NCBI RefSeq assembly: GCF_035046505.1
Contig: NC_089822.1
Location: forward strand, 209,494,419 to 209,558,418
Reading direction: 5' to 3'
Source of the DNA: Tiliqua scincoides
Lineage: Eukaryota > Chordata > Lepidosauria > Squamata > Scincidae
Length of the DNA stretch: 64,000 nucleotides
Shown here one piece after another: positions 8,870 through 22,657 of this stretch. Under the pieces are notes generated by a model. It had not been told where the DNA came from. It did no database searches and saw nothing but the letters and a program-made list of their open reading frames with translations. Position numbers and translations under genes: made by a program. Every line of letters starts with the position of its first letter. Position 1 is the stretch's first letter.

Positions 8870-10224
8870 TGCTCTGTACACAGAAGTAATGTTTATAATA
8901 AAAAATGTATGCTCTGGGTGCATGCTGTAATTGCAGCTCTTCCTTACACAGGGACAACATATACCACAAGTTGCATGAACTGAAAACAATATTAATGCTT
9001 AATTATATTTACTAGACTTATGTGTTGTATACTGTAAAGACTTGATTTAGCAGACTTTGGAAATAAACTAGTCATATTTGTGTATGCATGTGTCCATTGA
9101 CATAAATGCATTTGGATTTAACAGACTTCCATCATTAACAAAGACCTCTTGCCTTATTAGTCCATTAAATCAAGGGTTCACTGTTGCTCTTAGTGACTTC
9201 CATTGCCTCCAATACTGCTCAAATAGAATTTGCTTCAGTGGAGACTCCCTGTACAATCTTGCTGGAAAACATGCTTTTAGCAGTGTTAGTATGGAGTGAA
9301 GTGCTAAGGAAGAATTCCATTTAAGAGCGTGTGTTAACTATTCTTTTATTATACCAGTAATTATTCTTTCCTAATAATGTATGAATTCCTAAAAATGAAA
9401 GTGATGATTTTAGGATAAAGATATCCCCAAGCTGGACCATTTATTTTATTTAAATAAATGTTAGATTCTGACCAATAGCACCCTCAATACTCATAGCTCC
9501 TGGGAATGTGGTAGTAGGGGAACTGAGTTGTTGCCTATGGATTGTGTTGAGATTTCACATAGGGTATCTGTACACAATAATAGCACGAACTCTGCAGTAA
9601 CCTCTTGACGCATGGATGATGTGCCTGCTTGTGTGCACCTCAAGAAGCAAGCTAAAGTTGCTACCAGTAGTGTTAGTACCTTGGTCTAAGCCCCCCTTGT
9701 AGGAATTCCAGGTTAACTTTAGCACCTTTGTAGAAACAGAAAAGGTTGAATTACAGGCAGTGGGGGTAGACTCCCTCAAATAGAGGGAAATGTAGTACAC
9801 ATTCTGACAGCGTCCATTAAAGCAGGGCAAAAGTGTACAAGCTTGTCATAAGTCCCTATTATAGCTGACCTGGTCATAGTAATACATGAAGGATCTATAG
9901 ATAATGTTGTATTGTATTACAAGCTGAATGGATTCCAGAATCCTTAGCCTTTGGACTACTAGAATCTCAGAAAAGAAGTGGTCACTTTAACACCCTGCAA
10001 GCCCTTCTCCCTCATTTTGCTGTCTGTGTAAACCTCATGGTCATTTGGGGAGCTATCTAGTGAAATTTTATTTATATATAAACGTTAATATCCCAGTCTA
10101 TTACCATTAGAACTCTCTGATCAGTTTAATCATTCTAAAAATATTCTTGTGGTATCATCTTTGCATATCTTGCTTCATCCTGTTGAATAACAATTTACCT
10201 GTCTCCTGGATAAGGAGATGCATA
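8870..10224. other. Intergenic, SMIM4 to PBRM1, nothing recognised
   Basis: AT-rich sequence with no convincing exon or repeat. The genes are convergent, so both 3' ends face this interval. Confidence 0.5.
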
Positions 10225-10232
10225 CCTTAGAG

Positions 10233-10543
10233 CAGGGGTGTCACACTCATTTCATACAGAGGGCCGAATAGCATTCATGATGCCGGCTGTGGGCTGGAAG
10301 TGATGTCATTAAATAGGTCATAACCAAAAATGAGCACTTTTTCTCACTTAGGAACTCATTAGCTGCAAATGACAGAAGAGAAAATACACAAATCTTTATC
10401 ATATTTCAAGATACAGGACAGCCCAATTTTTATGTGGGCTGCCCTTTCAGCAGTGACACCTCAGCAGCTGACACCCTGAGGGCCGGATAAAAAGCTTCCA
10501 ATGGGCTGCATCTGGCCCTTGGGCCTTATGTTTGACACCCCTG
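10233..10543. mobile_element. hAT-type element, TIR CAGGGGTGTC
   Basis: The ends CAGGGGTGTCACACTC and 'gtttgacacccctg' are inverted repeats. Flanks CCTTAGAG (10225-10232) and CCTGAGAG (10544-10551) are an 8-bp target duplication with one change. It is 311 bp long and non-coding. The terminus is of the common vertebrate hAT type. Confidence 0.85.
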
Positions 10544-10551
10544 CCTGAGAG

Positions 10552-11401
10552 ATGGAAAGAATAGGCTAAGGAGGAATACTCTGCCAGCACATTTTTTAAA
10601 CTCTTTCGTTCCACCAAGTGTCCTGAAAGATATCTTAGGCTGCCCCAGTCATTTATTTTCCTCCCCACTAGATGGTGAGGACAGGTTTGACTTCAATGAC
10701 TTTCCACACTTTGAAAGAGGGAAGTATATGAGAAGCAATAGGGAGAAGTCATGACTCAGCTGTAGCTTGAGTACAGTTGGCTCCTTTGTGTAAGAACGAA
10801 GTATAATTCTGAACTTTTGACCCCTGATCTATACCCTATTGATATCTTTTGGCCAATGGCACTGCTGCCAATTCTTAGATTGTAGTTTGAGCAGACTTTT
10901 CAGAGATGATGATCTCATCTCTCCTTTCTGTCCTGTAGACAAACATTAGGTTGAGAATGGGCACATAGTGGCAGACCTTGAACACTCATCAGAAGCTGGC
11001 CCAGGTCAGTGAAGTTTATCTGACAATTTCTGAGAAATATTATTCCCACCATGAAGTTACCATGAGGTCGCTGCAGTCAGCATTCAAGAAAAAAAATAGT
11101 ATTTTTAGGTTTGTACTTTAATCAAAATGATCCTCAGGGTGGCTTAAAAAACAACACAATACTTCTGTCTTATAATACACATCATATAAACCCTGTGCAG
11201 AGAAAATCAAGAACAGTGATTTTGTAGGTGACAGCAGCATTATTAAAATGTTCAGATTTCAGGCACTTCTTTAATAGTATTTCCCCTACAGCAATTCCAG
11301 ATATGTGTGAAAAGTAATAGTTCCAGTACTGGAGTTTTATTGCTTTTTCACATACACAGAATTGTCAAATGTGCAGGGCATTATTATTACAAGGAAAGTC
11401 T
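10552..11401. other. Intergenic, nothing firm
   Basis: A weak resemblance to a LINE/SINE tail occurs at 11095-11165 ('gatcctcagggtggctta'). Otherwise no feature is seen. Confidence 0.4.
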
Positions 11402-11409
11402 TCCTAGAG

Positions 11410-11730
11410 CAGCATTTCTCTGTTTGTCCCCCACTATACCATTTTGCATTGTCCACCTATTGAAAGATCCACTGGAAGTAACTGGCGATGATGCCCTCAC
11501 CAGTTATTTCCAGATTGGGAGACCAGATGCAATGCAACAAACCCTCAGGGCAGACATGTTCGAGTGCATGCTAGAGCTCTGCCTGCCAAGCCGAGCTGTC
11601 TACTGCTGCTTGTTGTGTTGCATTGCTGGTCTCACTGCCAGGTGGAGGGGGTCTAGGGGTCCCACAAGTACCATTGGACACCATCTCAAGTACCACCAGT
11701 GGTACTTGTACTACTGGTTGAAAAACACTG
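11410..11730. mobile_element. hAT-type element with perfect TSD (reverse orientation)
   Basis: Same family as 3747 and 4667 but inverted: it begins 'cagcatttctctg' and ends 'ggttgaaaaacactg'. TCCTAGAG lies on both sides (11402-11409 and 11731-11738). A 147-codon open stretch across it is incidental. Confidence 0.85.
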
Positions 11731-11738
11731 TCCTAGAG

Positions 11739-12102
11739 CAGTGTTTCTGAAATTGTGAGTCGGAACCCACCAGGTGAGTCGTGAGCCAATTTCTGGTGGG
11801 TCCCCATTCATTTCAATATTTTATTTTTAATATATTAGACTTAATGCCACCATAATATGTGACTGCTTTTGGAGAAATATGACAGATCTCTACTTTTTAC
11901 ATACTATTATGTATATATTTTTAACAGTGATAGTCAGTGAGGCTTACGCCTGGGTAAGTGAGGACAGGATTACAGCCTAGGATTTTTAAACATTTTCCTG
12001 CTTGATGATGTCACTTCTGGCCATGACATCACTTCCAGTGGGTCCCAACAGATTGTCATTCTAAAAAGTGGGTCTCAGTGCTAAAAAGTTTGAGAACCAC
12101 TG
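11739..12102. mobile_element. hAT-type element abutting the previous one
   Basis: It begins 'cagtgtttctgaaattg' and ends 'aagtttgagaaccactg'. The flanks are TCCTAGAG (shared with the preceding element) and TCCCAGAG (12103-12110). It carries a partial palindromic element at about 11936-11979. Confidence 0.85.
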
Positions 12103-12110
12103 TCCCAGAG

Positions 12111-15100
12111 TACATTTTATACAAAATCCACTTCTGCACTTTGAATAGGATCTTTCATCATACTACTGCTTTGATTCAGTGGATGGTGAGTTGATGACTT
12201 ATCAGTTGTATACTAGGACATTTTAGTTTGCTTTCAGCTCTATTAGTGGTCATGAAGAGTTTGAACTTCAGGCTAAGCAATGTGAATCCTGCCCTCCTGT
12301 TTCAAATTCAGTCAGTAAGTTTATTAAAGCCGTATATCTTACTTCTCATTGTGCTTTCTTTAGCAGATATCTCCTATTTGTAAGGAAAAAACCCAGCCTG
12401 AAACTAGTGTTAATAAGACATCTCAATGGAATGATCAAACCTGGTTAATCCAAATTGCAAACTATTTTTATTCAAATTAAAGTCTCAGAAAGACAAACTG
12501 ATAGTACACACACATTGACTCACTATCACTCATCATTGGAGTATACAACCAGGAGTAAAAATGAGGCATGGATTAACCAGGTCCAAAAGCATATGCACTG
12601 AAAAGTTAAAATACCAACTTGTTACTACTTGAACACATTTGCTCTTTTAGTAAAGAGCAGGGAACAAGGAACAGGAGAAGAAATGCTAATCAATCCAAAT
12701 GGTTTTTTGAGATCTACTTTTTGCACTCACGCAAGCCAACCATTTCCCATACTTTTATTTGAATATTCAGAGTCCTTTCATTCTAATACAGTGTGCAGCT
12801 ATGGAAAAAAAAAAATAACAGTGTTTTCAAATGGCCACAAATAAGACATGGTTTGTTCTCCTTTTCAACAATTTGTAGCTAGAAAATAGTTCAGTTAACT
12901 GTGCAATACTGGATTGTAGCCATCAAATCTTTAAATCCTACATGTTACTGAAATGCCCCCAGTACACAGAGACATGATTTTGGAATAAATTAAATTTAAA
13001 ATAATTAGGGCCAGCCTAAAGGTCTGGGTCAGAGGAGTGCTCTGCACTGCCTTATAAAAGGCTAAGGCCTCATTTACAGTTCTAATTGTTTACTCCTGGG
13101 CTATTTGGAGTGATGAAGCTGCCTTCAATTTAGAAGTCTGGGAAAGACAATGCTGCAGATTATTCAACACAGATCCTTCAGAGTTATATAGCTTCCAAAG
13201 AGCATCATAACCTGTTCTTAAAAGAAATATTAAAAAATAAATAAAATAAATAAATTCCAGGTTCTTTGGTGTAGTTTTTGCAATGCCTAAAACAAGTGAT
13301 TGTATTAGTAAAAGTCTATGGTGGTTCTAAGAACTAGGACTTGCTGCCTGCTTCTTTTGACCATTATTGAAAGCTTCAATGTCTGAGGTAATTTCAAACA
13401 GACTGGCCACGATCCAGAAGAGCACTCAGGCACTCACCTCAGCAGCTTCCAGCACTGAGCTGGTTTGGTGTTGGGAACTGCTTCAAAACCTGTCAAGGAA
13501 ATCTCCTGGGTGCATGAATAGACCTGGGATTAGCAGTACTTCTGTATCACCATGAGGTTTTAAATTATTACAAGGGGCCATAAACAAAGGATGTGTGTCC
13601 CATAGCTTGTAGAATTTTAAGGAAACAATTCTTTCTGATGCTACTCAAGTTGTATTTTACATCAGTACTTCATTTAGAGAACTGTGTCTTTAACTGTTTG
13701 GTTTCTAATTTCCACAAGCTGCTTGCTGCCATGATCATTGTACATTATATCCTGTAGGTCCAGAAATCACAAATAATGTCACATATAATTTCCATTAGAT
13801 TTCTATTAAAAATAAGTAAGGGAACATAACTTTCGCTGAATAAACTAAAGGTTGGTTCAATAAAAGTTATTTTCCAAATGAACCACTCACTCTTAGAAGC
13901 CAACAGATCAAATTTTTGTAAATCAAACAAGGTTTATAATACCATAATACTTCTTGAACCACATTTATGCAAGTTTTATCTTGTAGTTTGGTGCACACCT
14001 CTCTAAATATTTTCTTGGAATCTACGTTTGCTTTTTGACTGTAATGTATTCATAAGTCTTTCCAATATTCTTCACAATTCAAAGTTGTTTTTTTCTAAAA
14101 TGAAATATTTAAACTTTATAACTTAAAAAAAATATAAACTATGAGACACATCCTGAACAGTAGAAAGCTGTGAAACTGAAATTCTACTATATACGTATGC
14201 AACAAACCAGAGAACTGCAACTGCAAAAAAAGGTCATAAGTCCAACTGACCTCATCCAAGACCTTTTGCATAAAGGCATTACCTAGATTGTAGTTGTTAT
14301 TAGAGAAGAGGAATGATGTAATAGAAACATGCCCTGTGATCCTAAGCAATTCACTTGGAAGTAAGTTTTATTAAAATTTAAAATTATTTACTTCTAAATA
14401 AATATACACAGGATCACAGTGTAAGCCCTCTTCTCTCTATAAATCCAATTATATGCCTTGTTAACATTATAAGTATTGTAGTACAGCTAAAGTCATGCAT
14501 GCTGAAGTTCTCACCACCTGGACTACAGCGCTTTTATCATACTAAAGGAATATACTTTTTTAAAGCACACAAAATGTACAAATGTCAAATCATTAACAGA
14601 ACATGTATTTTAAGATGTTAGCTACATTTACTTAAATGTTTGTTCCACATGCCCTGTTACTTACCGTCCAATATCATATTAAAATCTGCATTACACTTGA
14701 GGTATTAACTTAAAACTGTACAGGGAATGAAACATCCAGTTCTGCTTTTGGAGATAGGAATGTCAAAGAATCCCAAATATACCATATGTGTAGGATTATA
14801 AGACGGGACTTTTTGGCAGCAAAGCAGGTGCTTTGTCTTATACCCCTCACTGACATCTATGGATGAAACACAAAGGTCCATGATCTCTAGAACCACATCT
14901 TGCAACTGTCTCAATGTTATATCTATGCTCCTGTATAGTTGAGCAACTGCCCTTGGCCTATACTTTGGAACAATTTATCTGCAGATGAAGGGAAGACATC
15001 TGGAAATTTAGCTGCTTCATCTATAACCCAAAAATACAGTAGGTCTTGGCAGCTAAAGTCCTGCATCTTTTAAAAAAAACCCTTTAAAAAAAGTTCTGTT

Positions 15101-15277
15101 ACTGATTTGGGAATTCAAAGGCATGATATATCCTGTCAAAAAGTGAACCATGTTAAGATGCGGAAAGAAACATTTGAACCTTTTTGCACTTATGCTTTCA
15201 CATGTATTTCCCTAAAGAAAGCAGATGTGGTGATTAGCAGAGAACTCATTCTGGAGAAACAGCAGATGTCACATTCT
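12111..15277. other. Intergenic, nothing recognised except one palindromic element
   Basis: A copy of the palindromic element lies at about 14337-14422 ('aagtaagttttattaaaat' arms). The rest is AT-rich with A-rich simple stretches near 13230. The PBRM1 3' end may fall in the right part; TTTATT at 14367-14372 is AATAAA on the minus strand but sits in the repeat, so no polyadenylation site is claimed. Confidence 0.45.
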
Positions 15278-15285
15278 CTCTAAAC

Positions 15286-15746
15286 CAATGTTTCCCAAAC
15301 TCAGACAAGGGAGTTAGGAACACTGTAAATGTGTTCAGGAGGCAGCAATGTGATCCCCAGGATTGCGCTGCTGCAGGACAAGGGCTATTTTTACTTACCT
15401 GCAGCCAGCACTGCAGTCCTAGGGGGTCTGGGGAGCCCTCTGTAGGGCTCCCTGTGCCTGCAAAAGTCTTTAAAAAAGAAAGACACTTCCAGTTTTTGCG
15501 ACGAAAATGGAACTGCCCTTTTTTAAAAGACTTTTGCAGGTACAGGGAACCTTGCAGAGGGTTCCCCAGACTCCCCAGGACTGCAGCGCTGGCTGCAAGT
15601 AAGTAAAAAAAAAACCCTCCCATCACCAGCAGCAGCACAATCCTGGGGATCACGTTGCTGCCTTCCCCCCCACCTGCTCCTTAAAGGGGCAGGGACAAGT
15701 GCTTCTCTGCCTGGTGGGTTGTGACCCACCAGTTTGGGAACCACTG
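15286..15746. mobile_element. Foldback hAT element with perfect 8-bp TSD
   Basis: The ends 'caatgtttcccaaactc' and 'agtttgggaaccactg' are inverted, and CTCTAAAC flanks it on both sides (15278-15285 and 15747-15754). The whole 461-bp body folds on itself: 'atcccaggattgcgctgctg' pairs with 'cagcagcacaatcctgggga', and 'cttttgcaggta' pairs with 'tgcctgcaaaag'. It is GC-rich in AT-rich surroundings. Long open frames on both strands come from the palindrome, not from a gene. Confidence 0.88.
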
Positions 15747-15754
15747 CTCTAAAC

Positions 15755-16411
15755 TAATGTCTTCTGACAGCACATCAAACAGGAAGCTGACTCATCAACA
15801 CAACAAATGCCACACTTGGAACTTTTATGTGTCAGCAGAAGGTGGACTAAGCAATGTTACTGCCTTGCCTATTTTTCTTTTTATCTCTAGCTCTGAGACC
15901 CTGTTGACAAAGAAACATTTAAATCTTATATTTACGAAGTCAATTCTATTACCTCTGCACCACAATCACTTTGTTTAAAGAAAGCCTTTTAAGTTCATGT
16001 GCTGTATTGGTTAGAAGTCACTACCACACAAGTACATGGATGCTCATTCTGCTAAGATGTAAACCAGGAGTCATTTCACATTTCTCTTAGCTAAACTGTA
16101 AACACTATTTTGCTGCTCTAAAAAAAACTGATGGCATCAGAATCTCAGTATGAAGAAAAAGGATGAAACCTTGTTTTGCATTTATAATCAAATATGAGAT
16201 CATCTTCCAAGTCAAAGAACCATATGCACAAGTCTGTATATTTAAGAAAAGTCAACATAACAAAAAGTGTAATATGCTTATTAAAAGTGTTCTTATATAA
16301 AAAACAATTCTGCAATGTACAGTAAGATGCAATAAAAACAGTTTGCCCTCCCCCTACCAATAACTAAAACAGCTATTGTTCCACGAACTTTTATATGTTG
16401 GTATCGAAAGA
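15755..16411 (-). other. Probable PBRM1 3' UTR and flank
   Basis: This follows the PBRM1 stop on the minus strand. No repeat was recognised, and no canonical AATAAA was found in the first 350 bases after the stop. Confidence 0.4.
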
Positions 16412-16584
16412 TTAAACATTTTCTATGTTGTATGCTTGACGGATATTAAGAGTATCTCTCAGCATCAAGTCTCGAAGGCGCCATAGTGCATCTGCCATTG
16501 TGGTATGGGCCCCTTTGCTCTTCAACCAGTGTGTAGGAAGACGGCTCTCTTGTTCTTTTGAGAGATGGACATCACGCCTTCGTG
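16412..16584 (-). CDS. PBRM1: PBRM1 terminal exon
   Basis: Encodes RRRDVHLSKEQESRLPTHWL, then KSKGAHTTMADALWRLRDLM and LRDTLNIRQAYNIENV. The stop codon is TAA at 16414-16412. Acceptor CATTTCAG. Confidence 0.96.
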
Positions 16585-19500
16585 CTGAAATGGTAAAAGT
16601 ACATACTGCCTTATTTAACCCAACTTAAACACTTGAATTCCTATATAACACGCCACTGTGCCTGAAATAGTTTTACTTTATGCTAGAATCCACATCCCAC
16701 CAAATTCACTGTGAGATTAGTCCCTACCCCCACTAACAAACTATGAAAATGAAATCCACAGAAAAATAAACTGAATTAGATATACGCATCAATCTATTTC
16801 ATAGATAGGTCTAGATACTGTGCACTGACAAAAGGTGGTTTAGTCCTTTCAGTCAGTGCAAGGTGTCTTACCTGAAAGGGTCTGGTCCCATTTGCTAATA
16901 CTACTTGAATCTGCACTAAGACCCTCAATGTACTTCAGATACGCTTCAGAGTGAAGAAGCCTCTGTGTCTTTGGTGGAGGGGAAACAAACATAGGAGTAG
17001 TAGGCTGCTGCATGACTTGCTGGGTGGCTGGATTTTGACCAGGATATGGGGGTGGTGCCTGTTGGCCAGGTGGCCCAAGGATACCCATCTGCAACAGTAA
17101 AGGTTAACAAAGCATTAAAAAAACAAACTAGAAAGCAAACACGTGAAGATTCTAATATCACTTATAGGATGTGAACTGGGACATATGCTCTGTTTCCAAA
17201 TATTGTTCTTAAGATGAAAAGGTTCTTAACAGGAAAAGGTACAAGTGTATGAACATTAGGTCTGCAGGGCTAAAGTGGCTATTCTCGGGTTCAATAAGAC
17301 CTGTAGCCCATGCAGGATACGTGGATGGTATATGATTTATATCAAAAGCTGTCACACATTTCATATCCTATTTAAAGGTAACGCAAATTCTGTATGAAAC
17401 CATCTTTCAGATCCAAGATCCAGATTTTTAAAGATCCTGGAATTTAATTGTATTTTGTGACAAGTTTAGAGAATGATAGGTTGATTAGATATATGTAAGA
17501 GGTATGAACCACAGCTAGAAAATAAGACAAAAGCAGTGGTGACAAGGAATACTGTTGTCCTATCTCCTGCCCTAACAGAAAGGCTAAGCACTAGCATCTG
17601 ATAATTCACCAGACACTACCCAGGAAACAGTTGAGGGTTGTAGCTTATATTCTCCTACAAAAATGTCTGCATCATCCTATCTTAAAAGCCAGAAAACGTG
17701 GAAAAGAAGCAATTTCAGCAACTTAGGGCGCAATCCTAGCCCACTTTTCAGCACCTACATAAGGGCTCTGAGGCAAGGGAACATACATTCCCTTACTTTT
17801 AGGAGGCTGCAGTGACTGCCACCCAACTGCAGCACACGTCCCATTGGCACAGCTACGCCAGTGCTGGAAAGTAGGTTAGGAACACAGTACAAAATGCTCA
17901 TTAGGTCAGTCGAAGACAGTTTCTTCAAACAATAAAAGCCTACAATAGGATTTATAGCATTTTAATATGCCTACCTAAATTACTTACCTGCTGTCCAAAT
18001 GGACTTCCTGGTGCTGGGGCTCCTACCATGGAGGAAACGTTTTGGCCTATAACACCTATATTTCAAAATGCAAACAAAAATCAGGGTCTTATTTCAGACC
18101 AACAAATATCATTATTCCTCTATAATGTTACATGAGATCTCACAAAAATGTTGCTGTATAATCTAAGACTACTGCTTTTACTTGTCAAAAATTATATAGG
18201 ATTCCCTAATGTAGTAATTTTATAGTAATAAAATAGAACAGGCTGCCTGTTAGTTTGCTGTTTGGTTTCATCTGATATTATTTCACCCAAAACAAAACAT
18301 CTTTGCTAATGGCTGTGGAAATACTTCACCAAATCTTGCAGCTTCACAACTATAATGGAAGTTGTGCAAATGCCCTGCACAATCTCTGCTAAAATCAACT
18401 GCAGTTTCGCAACAGCTGTAGTAACTGAAGCCTATCTGTAGTAACTTATGGTGCCTATTTTTCTTCACCTTTACCAGATTTCATTCAGAGGTAATATAGG
18501 CATCTTTCTAAGAATTCTACTGCTTTAAGGCCTCCCTTTTAATATAAAGCATGCAATCTGTTTTATTGAATAAAGCGTCTTTAACTGAGGAGACAAATAA
18601 GTCATCTTTTAAAATTTATCAAGCTGGTAAAAACAGTGGAACATGCAGGGAATACTTCACAGCTCTTCAAATTCAACAGCAGAGTATGCCATAAAGAAAA
18701 AGCGGCACTTTTCTCTCTACTACAAAGCTATAGCTTGTATCTGAGTTAAAAACCCACGATCAAATTCTTGGTTTATGTTTAGGAGTTAGGATACAGTCAT
18801 ATACCTGACATGCTTTTTATTTTTTAAAGGTGATCTTGCATGCAACTATTCACATTAAAATGTAGATTTTTTTATGGAAACATACTGCTGTGACAAATGT
18901 AAAATAAAAACAAGCAAACAGACAAAAACTAATATAGCTTTTGTCCACAGATTAATAGCTGAACAAATCCAATGCATGCAGAAAAGGAACATTTTATGTG
19001 GAAGAGAAAGGTAAAATGAGCAGTATGGAGGAAGATAACAAAAGGGAAGTAACTGAGGTTCAGCAGCCTCACTCCCCATTACTGGGGAGACTGTGCTGTT
19101 TCTTCTCAAAATATAACAGACTGCTTGCTCTCAAAAAATCAAATGTGAGTTAGAATTGGAGAGATCAAGGGAGCTAGAAGCATAAGCACTATAATGGACA
19201 AACATTAATCTACATCACCAAAAGAATGTTATATATGTTATAAACCTGGAAGGTAATTGAAAATTGCATCTTTGGGTTAAAAGGCAAGCCTGAAACCATA
19301 TTTCAACTAATCCAGGCATTGACATTCTCTTGATAAAGTTTAGTTTGGTTAAGAAAAATTGTATGAATGCTATTTTCTAGTCAAGTGCTTAAGTGTAATT
19401 TTTTTTACACGACATGCCACTAACAAAGCTATTTGTAATTAAATCAAGTGAGTCTGAACTAATGCTGCATATAAGAATCAGACATTGAGAGTGTATATAC

Positions 19501-22500
19501 ATGTGTGATGGTTCACATTTGGCTCTGAGAAAAAGCCTCTTTTAGATAAGAATCTATTTTAATTAAATACATGACTTTTTACAGACTCATAAGGACTGGA
19601 AATGGTTGTATCCTAATCTTTTTGTGGGATATAGTTGAAAGCGCATTCTGTTCCCAGAAGAAGCATTCTGTTTGTACAAGGGTGCCTTGTGGGAGTTGAA
19701 GTGGTCTTTGTGCAAAAGGAACACTCTTCTGGGGAACAGAGAGAGCTTCTAACAATGCCTCATACACTCCAGGATCAGGATACAACCAAAGCACAGCCAA
19801 TACTCCGCATTATTGATAAATTTTACCCCCACCAAGACATTTTTTAAAAACTAGTCTTCTTATACTTCACTGGTCAGCTCCTTTGCTGCTGGATCTGCCA
19901 AAATGGACAACATGCCAGTATGTTCAGTAAACATACTTCGTATATTCCAGCAATGTACCACATGTGTTAACCTGTGGAGCATTCAAGAGGAGTAAGATGT
20001 TAAGTTACAAATGCACGACTGCAAATCTTTCCCACAGAAACTGGTTAAATGGTAAGACAATGAGTGAATGAGGAGGTCATTCTTACCCGGTGGTGGGATG
20101 CCTGGCATGCCTGGTGGAAGTTGGAGGGGTGGAGGCACCCCAGGGTGAAGTGACTGCATGCTGCCCATGCTAACAATGCCATCAACTGGGCCCTGTAAAG
20201 GTGGCAACACTGGTGGATAACCACCTATCATGCCTTGAAGGACACAACAAATTTCAAACATGCATCAATAACATGCAAAATGATCCAAAATAATCATGAC
20301 ATGCACTACCCATACATAAGCATCTCCAGTATTGCCATACAATATTACAATTAGTACCTTGCAAATATGAAATATGTTACAGTTACAGATATTATTTTGG
20401 AAAGATTAGCATTTAGCCTATTGGCATATGCTTCGTGGGGCAACAAACTGAACATTTGGCAACATTAAATGGCTACTCCAGCAAGCAAATGCAAAATGTT
20501 TCATCAGCCATATGAACATATTCAGTAACATTACAATTATTTATTTAAAGTATTTACAACCCGTCTTTTCCCTGACTCATCAGTGCTTACAGAATTTATT
20601 TTTCTACATATTAGTAGTATAAATATTCAAAGTATGTGGGCCAGTCCTGCTGTCTAATAAAAAGAGTGATTTAAAACAAAAACAAAAAACCACCAAGCAT
20701 TCAGTTTGTTTAACCATTTCATTTGCATTCTATGTTACCACTTTCAGAAATGGAAAACTGATATAAACACTGCATAGATTGAACTATTATGCTTCACATC
20801 TTATTTTTTTTAAAAATGCTATATGACATAGAAGAAGTTTCATGGAAACTTTTTCCATCATGGAAAATCTCTTACGTATCTTTAAAAAAAATTACAAATA
20901 CTGTAACTTACGCTCTTGTCAACAAACAATGCTGAAAGCTTTATATGTCAATTGCTAAGCATTAGTATTTTATTTAGCACAGCATAGTCCTTTGTCTTCA
21001 ATGTATTTACATTTTTCTAGACTACAGGAACTAAACAAAGAACTATGCATTACACTGACTATGTAACAACAACAACTTGGTGATAGTGTTACTATTACAG
21101 GTGAATTCAGAAAAGTACCTACTCAAGGGAAGCAAGCTAGGAAGTGACAGACCCACTGCATGCCTGCTGTTACTTCAGGTTGGCTGGGTGAAGTCAACTT
21201 AAGAGTTGAAATAAAACCAGCTACAATTAGCAGGCTTATTCTCTCCTCCACTGTAGATATTGTGGTGCAAGAATAGGTTTATGCTGTTAAAGCTACAATT
21301 CTGAGGATGCAGGTGTTGCGCAATGCACCAAAACAAGGTGGGCTAGTAAACATTAGCTTTGGCTCTCTTAGATAGCAAAGTCTGAGCAAACCAAAAAGAG
21401 GATTTCACTTTCTTCGCCATGACTAACTAAACTTTGGATACAAACCACTTTATTTTTAAAAACTCTGGAATCACTTAATATTCTGTACACACACTAACCA
21501 AGCACACAAAACAAAACAAATTCCACTAAAAAAGGAACAATTCTCACAAATGAAGTTGCTCTAAAATGTATAACCCCTGTTGCTTTAACACAACCAAATT
21601 CTCAGAAACAAACCAAAAAATAAGGAACATGTTATTTAACATTCATTCATCTGAAGGTATTTTGCTAAAATTTCAAATTTCATACTGAACTAGCAGGAAC
21701 TAGCACTAACCATTCAGTAATATTGACCCTTAGTATTATACATCACATGTTTCAAACACTCAAAGTATGCTGGGGCAATGTTTGTAGCAATCATTGCAGT
21801 GGCCCAGTAAGGTGGGATAGAACAATCATCCTTGTATTATACATTAGGGCAGGGGCAAGCCTGGGTCGAGTTAATGAGTGGCTTTCCTCAATCAACTTTG
21901 TAAGTTCATGGCTGATGGGTGATTTGAACAAAGGGTCTCTGGCTCAGAGCTAGCACACTTAGGCACTATAGTACAGTAGCTCTCACAATCCAACTGATCA
22001 AACTTACTCAGTGAAACTGTTCAGCAAAGGGAACAAGTTTAGCAAAATATTTCAAGTCAGCAAAACACACTTCCAACAAAATTAAGGCAAATAGTTTTCT
22101 GCTGTATTAACATTACATTACACTGCAGAAATGGTGTGCAGGATTACATTTGTTGCTGACTGAAAAGTTAACAGCAAGTGGACTCTTGGCTTTATTGCAA
22201 ATATTGCCAAACAAGATAATCTGTACATTAATTCTGGAGACTTCCACTTCCTGACCGTAGCTTAGACTCAAAGAACTGTAAGCAGATGCAGAAAAAATAA
22301 CTTAAAGCTGTTTTGTCAACAGTTGCACAAGAGACAGTGGAAAGCTTCTTGTAATAGAGTGCCACCATGTATCCGGAACTGAGTCATGATATAAGAAACA
22401 TGATGAATAAGGAAGATAAATAAGGCTGTAGCATATAAACTCTAAGTGGTCCATAAAAAGATTTGGAAAAAAAGCTGGCACATATGGAAAAACTCTGCTG

Positions 22501-22622
22501 AAACTGGGGTCACTTTTTCTCACACAACGCTCTCCCACTAAATTGTAATCAGCCCTTCTGTGAGTGGAAGAGACTTTCCACAAGCAGTAAGGGTACCTTA
22601 GAATGCAAGTCAGTGTCTGACT

Positions 22623-22657
<35 letters not shown>

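Noticed and set aside
15246-15744. Open frames of 73-135 codons on both strands
   Set aside because: Same reason: the 15286-15746 element is a hairpin.
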